From Bacteroidales bacterium (GTDB lineage Bacteria > Bacteroidota > Bacteroidia > Bacteroidales > JAADJA01): 10,756 nucleotides of DNA. The first letter of the stretch is position 1. Every line of letters starts with the position of its first letter. Both the position numbers and the translations under genes were made by a program. Location: contig JAOZOC010000064.1 in assembly GCA_029933495.1 (NCBI GenBank), positions 1-10,756 of the forward strand, given 5' to 3'. The notes below the pieces were generated by a model, which saw nothing but the letters and a program-made list of their open reading frames with translations, was not told the DNA's origin and did no database searches. Shown in pieces: positions 6,246 to 10,756 of the stretch.

Positions 6246-8012
6246 ATGAATATTACACGTACTTTTGATTTATTGCCGAAATATAAAGCCCAATTCAGAA
6301 AAAAAAATGATGTACTGGCAGGTAAGGTTGACGGAAAATGGGTTAAATATTCAATTGATGATTATATTGAAACAGCAGATAATATTAGTTATGCCCTCCT
6401 CAAATATGGAATTGAAAAGGGTGATAAAATTGCCACAATAACAACAAACCGGCCGGAATGGAATTTTCTTGATATGGGTATTGCTCAGATTGGTGCAGTA
6501 CACGTTCCTATCTATCCCACTATCAGCGAATCGGACTATGAATATATTCTGAAGCATGCAGAAGTGAAAATGGTGTTTGTTGAAGGAAAAGAGTTGCTGC
6601 GGAAAATTGAAAATATTCTACCCTCAATAACCTCAATAAAAGAGGTTTACACCTTCAAAAAAATTGATATTGTAAAACCTCTCGAAGATTTTATCAGGCT
6701 TGGAAAAGATAATGCCGACCCTGCAAAACTTGAGAAAATAAAAAATACAATAAAACCCGAAGATACCGCCACACTCATTTATACTTCCGGGACAACCGGA
6801 ACATCAAAAGGTGTTACCCTTTCGCACAATAATTTTATAAGTCAGGTATTAGACCTTTATCATATTTTCCCGGTTGACGACACAAGTAAATGTCTAAGCT
6901 ACTTACCTGTAAGTCATGTATATGAAAGAACAAACCTTTATGTTTATCAGTATCTTGGAGTCTCCATTTATTATGCACAGAACATGGGTACTATTGCAGA
7001 CAATTTAAAGGAGATTAGCCCTGAAATGCTGACCACGGTTCCCAGGCTACTCGAAAAAGTATATGATAAAATTGTTGCAAAAGGGATGAAGCTTAAAGGA
7101 GTGAAAAGAGCATTGTTCTTCTGGGCATTGAATTTAGGACTAAAATATGAAATTGATGGGAAAAACGGCTGGTTTTATGAACTGCAACTTAGTATTGCCA
7201 ATAAACTTATATTTAACAAATGGCGCGAAGCTCTCGGTAGTAAAATGCGTGTAATTGTGTCAGGGGGTGCAGCATTGCAACCCAGGCTGGCTCGTGTTTT
7301 TACAGCGGCCCGTATTCCTGTTTTGGAGGGCTATGGTCTGACAGAGACTTCGCCTGTTATTGCAGTTAATTCTCTTGAAAAAGGTGGTTTGAAATTCGGA
7401 ACAGTTGGAAAACCATTAGAAAATGTAAAAGTTAAAATAGCTGAAGATGCTGAGATTCTTTGCAAAGGGCCTAATCTAATGGAGGGATACTATAAGGATC
7501 CTGAAATGACTAAAGAAGCCATTGACAAAGATGGATGGTTCCATACCGGCGACCAGGGACGAATTGAGCCTGAAGGACATATTAAAATTACCGGGAGAAA
7601 AAAAGCTATCTTCAAAACAGCAATGGGTAAATACATTAGCCCTGAGCATATCGAAAATAAATTTGTTGAATCATCTTTTGTGGATTCTCTTCTGGTTGTA
7701 GGTGAGAATCAAAAATTTGCTGCCGCACTAATTGTTCCCGATTTCCTCTTTTTAAAATCCTGGTGTGCCAAAAAAGGTATCAAGTGTTCAACAAATGCAG
7801 AAATAGTTAATAATCCTGATGTTATTAACAGGTTCAGAAAAGAGGTTGCCAAATACAACAATAGCTTTGGAAGTTATGAGCAAATAAAAAAATACAAGCT
7901 CCTCGACAAAGAGTGGACCATTGAAACCCGTGAACTGACCGCAAATCTAAAACTCAGAAGGAAGTATATTTTTGAGAAATATAGTTCTGATATTGAAGGG
8001 CTTTTTAAGTAA
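6246..8012 (+). CDS. Long-chain fatty-acid--CoA ligase (AMP-forming)
   Basis: A 588-residue member of the ANL adenylate-forming superfamily. It converts a fatty acid, ATP and CoA into acyl-CoA, AMP and diphosphate, supplying beta-oxidation or lipid synthesis. Numbered from the ATG at 6246, the ATP-binding loop YTSGTTGTSKG is at 179-189, the adenylate motif YGLTETSP at 363-370, FHTGD at 432-436, the hinge and A8 segment ITGRKK at 448-453, and the C-terminal lysine motif ELTANLKLRR near 564-573. Length is normal for the bacterial long-chain group, and the enzyme is probably cytoplasmic or membrane-peripheral. The frame extends up to an ATG at 6177, but the extra 23 residues do not look like this family. 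Start at 6246 has a purine-rich GAAGAAGAT upstream and a -7 box at 6203-6210. It is convergent with the acyltransferase gene, 16 bp apart. The exact chain-length preference cannot be read here. Confidence 0.94.
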   Translation: MNITRTFDLLPKYKAQFRKKNDVLAGKVDGKWVKYSIDDYIETADNISYALLKYGIEKGDKIATITTNRPEWNFLDMGIAQIGAVHVPIYPTISESDYEYILKHAEVKMVFVEGKELLRKIENILPSITSIKEVYTFKKIDIVKPLEDFIRLGKDNADPAKLEKIKNTIKPEDTATLIYTSGTTGTSKGVTLSHNNFISQVLDLYHIFPVDDTSKCLSYLPVSHVYERTNLYVYQYLGVSIYYAQNMGTIADNLKEISPEMLTTVPRLLEKVYDKIVAKGMKLKGVKRALFFWALNLGLKYEIDGKNGWFYELQLSIANKLIFNKWREALGSKMRVIVSGGAALQPRLARVFTAARIPVLEGYGLTETSPVIAVNSLEKGGLKFGTVGKPLENVKVKIAEDAEILCKGPNLMEGYYKDPEMTKEAIDKDGWFHTGDQGRIEPEGHIKITGRKKAIFKTAMGKYISPEHIENKFVESSFVDSLLVVGENQKFAAALIVPDFLFLKSWCAKKGIKCSTNAEIVNNPDVINRFRKEVAKYNNSFGSYEQIKKYKLLDKEWTIETRELTANLKLRRKYIFEKYSSDIEGLFK

Positions 8013-8028
8013 TATTTTTATTCATTGC

Positions 8029-8586
8029 CTAAGGCTCAGTATTCAATGAAAACTTCTCAGGATGTTCGGCAGTAACATCCTTATACATCTCGTTAACCTG
8101 CTTCATAACCTGTTTAACATCGTTCAGGTCGGTGATTACCCCGGCTACTCCTATTTCCTTTTTCCTGTAATCGAGAGATATAACAACTATTGGTACATTA
8201 GCTGCTTTTGCAATATGATAAAACCCTTTTTTCCAGCGGGTTACCTTTGTTCTGGTACCTTCAGGAGCAAGCAAAATATGAATCTCTTCTTTTTGTGATA
8301 TAAATGTTGCAATCTGATCAACATAACTTGTATTGCCCTTTTTTCTATCAATAGGAATAGCTCTTACAGCTCTGAAAAGAATGTTAAGAGGGAAAACAAA
8401 TAATTCCTTTTTAGCAAGCACATTATATTTTAACCCAATTTCATTTACGTATAGCTTTCCTAAAAAAGAATCCCAATTGCTGGTATGTGGCGCAAAAATT
8501 GCAACCGACTTTTTAATATCCGGAAACTTATTTCCTATTTTCCAGCCCATTAAATTGCTATAAATAAATCCCGAAAGTGTTTTCAT
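8029..8586 (-). CDS. PlsC-like 1-acylglycerol-3-phosphate acyltransferase family protein
   Basis: A 185-residue member of the LPLAT/PlsC acyltransferase family. Motif I is HTSNWD, with His34 and Asp39 as the catalytic HxxxxD pair. RAIPIDR (75-81) fits motif II, and LLAPEGTR (105-112) is motif III, which binds the glycerol phosphate. It lacks a clear N-terminal membrane anchor and is shorter than typical PlsC (about 240 residues), so it belongs to a compact subgroup; the acceptor could be lysophosphatidate or another lipid alcohol. The frame reaches 8616 only with a TTG codon, so I take the ATG at 8586. It lies 69 bp downstream of holA on the same strand and may be co-transcribed. An internal promoter candidate overlaps the end of holA. 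It converges with the acyl-CoA ligase gene, which could supply acyl donors. Confidence 0.88.
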   Translation of the reverse strand: MKTLSGFIYSNLMGWKIGNKFPDIKKSVAIFAPHTSNWDSFLGKLYVNEIGLKYNVLAKKELFVFPLNILFRAVRAIPIDRKKGNTSYVDQIATFISQKEEIHILLAPEGTRTKVTRWKKGFYHIAKAANVPIVVISLDYRKKEIGVAGVITDLNDVKQVMKQVNEMYKDVTAEHPEKFSLNTEP

Positions 8587-8628
8587 ATTAATCAGGGTAA
8601 TTTCGTTTGTATTCAATTATAATTTTTG

Positions 8629-8659
8629 CAACGTTACAATATTACAACATTTATATCAA
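8629..8659 (-). promoter_or_regulatory. Candidate internal promoter for the acyltransferase gene
   Basis: On the minus strand a TTG (8657-8659) overlapping the holA stop codon is followed after 20 bases by TAACGTTG (8629-8636), one mismatch from TAnnTTTG. Transcription would start near 8622, inside the TTG-initiated extension if counted to the ATG at 8586, with a leader of about 36 bases. This favours the ATG start. Confidence 0.35.
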
Positions 8660-9666
8660 TGAAGTATTTTATACATCAGTTCTTTAAGCAGCTCACCTTC
8701 AGTAGTTGAAATATTATCGACACCTTTTGACTTCAAATCGTATTCACGTAAATAAGAAATTATCTTTACAACCTTGGCTATGTTGTAACTCCTTGCAGCA
8801 GCTTCCAGGTCTTTAACAAAAAAAGGATGTACACCAACTTTTGCAGAAACATTATTTCTTGATTTATCTTTTAACCTGTGATAAAAAAGAATATTTGAGA
8901 AATAACCATACAAAAGGATAATTGTTTTGATTAAAGGATTTTCCTTCGGGTTAGCTGTGAAATAATTAGCTATCTGATTTGCTTTTAAAACATCTTTCCT
9001 TGCTAAGGCATCCTGTAATTCAAAAATATTAAAATCTTTACTGATACCTATATTCTTCTCTATCAGAACATCATCTATTTCTCTTCCTTCGGGAAGATTA
9101 ATTGTAAGCTTACCTATTTCATTTACTATTTTTCCCAGATTATTTCCGAGATATTCTGACAGTAGAGCGCCTGCTTTTGGTGTTATGGAAAGGCCTTTAT
9201 CCTCTATATATTTTGTTATCCAGGATTGAACCTGGTTCTGATAAAGCTTTTTCGATTCATACAGAACACCCTTTTTAGCAATCAGCTTGGCAAGCTTTTT
9301 CCTTCCATCCAGCTTTTTATACTTGTAGTTAATAACAAGAATTGTAGAAGGCAGAGGATTTTCAATATAGGAAACCAGCTCTTCTATTTTAGGCTTTGGC
9401 TTATCAAGGTCCTGAGCCTCCTTGACAATAACGACCTGATAATTTGCCATCATAGGAAAGCGCTTGGCATAGCTAACTATTGTCGGTACATCCACATCGC
9501 GTCCGTAAACAATTGACTGGTTAAACTCCTTCTCATCTTCAGTCAGAACATTATTCTCAATAAAATCAGATATCTGATCAATATAGTACGACTCCTCACC
9601 GGTTAGCATATATACCGGGTAGTAAATCTTTTTTTTTAGATCGCTTATTATCTGGTTATAAGTCAC
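8656..9666 (-). CDS. holA: DNA polymerase III subunit delta
   Basis: A 336-residue clamp-loader subunit. Delta opens the beta sliding clamp as part of the clamp-loader complex in the cytoplasm at the replication fork. Typical family features are the N-terminal PVYMLTGEESYYIDQI (17-32), RFPMMANYQVVIVKEAQDL (69-87) in the clamp-contact domain, NIFELQDALARKD (213-225), and the C-terminal collar part with YDLKSKGV (309-316) and GELLKELMYKI (324-334). Length is normal. As in other delta subunits there is no Walker A motif, since delta does not hydrolyse ATP. The start codon is GTG at 9666; no ATG occurs upstream in frame before the amn stop. It sits 26 bp after amn and ahead of the acyltransferase gene, so the three probably form one transcription unit. 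Confidence 0.93.
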   Translation of the reverse strand: MTYNQIISDLKKKIYYPVYMLTGEESYYIDQISDFIENNVLTEDEKEFNQSIVYGRDVDVPTIVSYAKRFPMMANYQVVIVKEAQDLDKPKPKIEELVSYIENPLPSTILVINYKYKKLDGRKKLAKLIAKKGVLYESKKLYQNQVQSWITKYIEDKGLSITPKAGALLSEYLGNNLGKIVNEIGKLTINLPEGREIDDVLIEKNIGISKDFNIFELQDALARKDVLKANQIANYFTANPKENPLIKTIILLYGYFSNILFYHRLKDKSRNNVSAKVGVHPFFVKDLEAAARSYNIAKVVKIISYLREYDLKSKGVDNISTTEGELLKELMYKILH

Positions 9667-9692
9667 TTGAAAACTATATAATAAATGAAACT

Positions 9693-10469
9693 TTAGAGGT
9701 CGAACCGAAGATGTTTTACAGTTAACCCGTTATTAATTAATTGTTTTAATGAATCAATGCCAATTTTAAGATGATCCTCAACAAATCTTTGAGATACCTT
9801 CTTATCACTCTCCTCTGTCTTAACCCCGGAAGAAATCATTGGCTGGTCTGAAACCAGAAGTAAGGCTCCCGTTGGAATCTGATTTGCAAACCCAACTGTA
9901 AAGAGAGTTGCAGTTTCAAGGTCGATGGCCATACTTCTTGTTTTCCTCAGGTATTTCTTAAATTTATTATCATGCTCCCACACCCTGCGATTTGTAGTGT
10001 AAACAGTTCCTGTCCAGTAATCTTTTCCGTAATCTCTAATCGTTGTTGATATTGCTTTTTGCATACTAAATGCCGGTAGTGCAGGTACCTCCGGAGGAAA
10101 ATAATCGGTTGATGTACCCTCACCCCTTATTGCTGCAATTGGCAGTATCAAATCTCCAAGATTGTTCTTCTTCTTAAGGCCTCCGCACTTCCCAAGAAAA
10201 AGACAGGCTTTGGGATGAATAGCACTTAGCAGGTCCATAATAGTGGCAGCATTGGCACTTCCCATATTGAAGTTAATCATAGTTATGTCACCTACTGTTG
10301 CACTTGGCATCGCTCTGTCCAAACCATTAATTGGAACATTGTTCCAGCGTGCAAACATTTCGAGATAGCTGTGAAAATTTGTCAGTAAAATATACTCTCC
10401 AAAATCCTCAAGCTGAGTGCCGGTATATCGAGGCAGCCAGTTATCAACAATTTCTTTCTTAGTTTTCAT
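9693..10469 (-). CDS. amn: AMP nucleosidase, short form
   Basis: A 258-residue enzyme that splits AMP into adenine and ribose 5-phosphate, in purine salvage and adenylate balance. It corresponds to the catalytic C-terminal half of the 484-residue E. coli Amn: RYTGTQLEDFGEYILLTNF (14-32), TMINFNMGSANAATIMDLLS (63-82), FLGKCGGL (91-98) and IAAIRGEGTSTDYFPPEVPA (111-130). The purine-binding segment MAIDLETATLF (180-190) carries Glu185, and LVSDQP (205-210) carries the likely catalytic Asp208. The N-terminal regulatory domain of the enterobacterial enzyme is missing, as is usual in Bacteroidota. Start at 10469 (ATG) is preferred over the TTG extension to 10586, because a -7 box sits at 10486-10493. 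It is first in the amn-holA-acyltransferase cluster and divergent from elbB. Confidence 0.93.
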   Translation of the reverse strand: MKTKKEIVDNWLPRYTGTQLEDFGEYILLTNFHSYLEMFARWNNVPINGLDRAMPSATVGDITMINFNMGSANAATIMDLLSAIHPKACLFLGKCGGLKKKNNLGDLILPIAAIRGEGTSTDYFPPEVPALPAFSMQKAISTTIRDYGKDYWTGTVYTTNRRVWEHDNKFKKYLRKTRSMAIDLETATLFTVGFANQIPTGALLLVSDQPMISSGVKTEESDKKVSQRFVEDHLKIGIDSLKQLINNGLTVKHLRFDL

Positions 10470-10485
10470 TCTATTTAAATTTTTG

Positions 10486-10493
10486 CAAAGATA
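10486..10493 (-). promoter_or_regulatory. -7 promoter box of the amn operon
   Basis: On the minus strand this reads TATCTTTG, a full match to TAnnTTTG, followed by GC. Transcription start near 10479 leaves a leader of about 10 bases to the ATG at 10469. A TTTG at 10505-10508 (minus) is too close to be the -33 element. Confidence 0.55.
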
Positions 10494-10652
10494 ATGGTTT
10501 TGAGCAAAGGAAATTTTGTTAAATTCGCAGTGCAATTTCAGCAACAGATTAACCTGTAAGGTTTCATTTGGCCTGTGTGAAGGCAACTTTGCAGGTTTTA
10601 AGGGAAGGAAACATAAGACAATTTAAATATTTGAATACAAAACTATAAACAA

Positions 10653-10756
10653 ATGAAAAAATTTGCAGTAGTATTATCGGGCTGTGGCGTTTTCGATGGA
10701 GCCGAAATCCACGAAGCCACATTGACAATGTTAGCAATTATGAAGGAAGGTGGAGA
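10653..10756 (+). CDS. elbB: Glyoxalase ElbB, DJ-1/PfpI family (5' part only)
   Basis: The first 34 codons of a gene cut by the window edge. The protein opens with MKKFAVVLSGCGVFDGAEIH and continues EATLTMLAIMKEGG, almost identical in layout to E. coli ElbB (LSGCGVYDGSEIHEAVLTLLAI). ElbB is a DJ-1/PfpI superfamily protein of about 220 residues reported to have glyoxalase activity and historically linked to isoprenoid synthesis. The class-defining catalytic cysteine lies beyond the window. A possible -7 box is AATATTTG (10626-10633), one mismatch from consensus, about 20 bases before the ATG; CAACTTTG at 10584-10591 is an alternative. The gene is divergent from amn. Confidence 0.9.
   Translation, partial: MKKFAVVLSGCGVFDGAEIHEATLTMLAIMKEGG

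Noticed and set aside
8021..8050. TTCATTG/CAATGAA inverted repeat between the convergent ligase and acyltransferase genes
   Set aside because: It has short 7-bp AT-rich arms, a 16-base loop and no T run, and part of it lies inside the acyltransferase coding sequence.
8587..8616. Ten-residue extension of the acyltransferase
   Set aside because: It starts with TTG and would leave almost no leader after the candidate promoter; the ATG at 8586 fits the family better.
6246..10469. Metabolic link between AMP release by the acyl-CoA ligase and AMP nucleosidase
   Set aside because: The two genes are on opposite strands in separate units, and AMP is produced by very many reactions, so proximity is not evidence.
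10470..10586. N-terminal extension of AMP nucleosidase
   Set aside because: It begins with TTG, and a full -7 box (10486-10493) lies within it; the family homology begins at the ATG at 10469.

Overview
The window looks like chromosomal DNA of a member of the Bacteroidota. Three things point there: two secreted proteins that end in a type IX secretion (T9SS) type A sorting domain, promoters of the TAnnTTTG (-7) kind in place of sigma70 boxes, and weak or absent Shine-Dalgarno sequences in AT-rich DNA. The order cannot be fixed from the sequence; Bacteroidales or Marinilabiliales would fit. Most genes are housekeeping or regulatory. I see no phage, CRISPR array, tRNA or rRNA, and no obvious defence system.

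Layout. Bases 1-122 hold the tail of an unidentified reading frame and what may be a fragment of an insertion-sequence end. A Crp/Fnr-type regulator (minus, 123-800) is divergent from a small unknown protein (plus, 1018-1290); a 21-bp dyad lies between their promoters. A strong bidirectional terminator (1308-1347) separates the small gene from a large T9SS-exported M23 (LytM-type) metallopeptidase with an N-terminal propeller-like region (minus, 1368-3611). Divergent from it is a soluble sensor kinase made of a cyclic-nucleotide-binding domain, a coiled coil and a histidine kinase core (plus, 3846-5072). A second T9SS cargo protein follows (minus, 5105-6058), divergent from a long-chain acyl-CoA ligase (plus, 6246-8012). 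A probable operon runs on the minus strand from AMP nucleosidase (9693-10469) through DNA polymerase III delta subunit (8656-9666) to a PlsC-like acyltransferase (8029-8586). The start of elbB enters at the right edge (10653 onward).

How the genes relate. The acyl-CoA ligase and the acyltransferase are convergent neighbours and could both act in fatty-acid activation and phospholipid making. The two T9SS cargo proteins belong to the cell surface. The two regulators share the cyclic-nucleotide-binding fold but differ at the phosphate-binding position. The kinase has a canonical ligand pocket but departs from consensus at two catalytic places: Gly instead of Glu/Asp after the phospho-histidine, and a reduced G2 box. 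This is the most unusual point in the window. I found no convincing wholly new system.

Start sites. Four longest reading frames begin too far upstream. The regulator, the acyltransferase and the AMP nucleosidase begin with TTG codons ahead of a better ATG, and the acyl-CoA ligase has a spurious 23-residue lead. The holA start is GTG. There is no gene-free stretch over 300 bases; the larger gaps are 801-1017, 3612-3845, 6059-6245 and 10470-10652, and their contents are listed.
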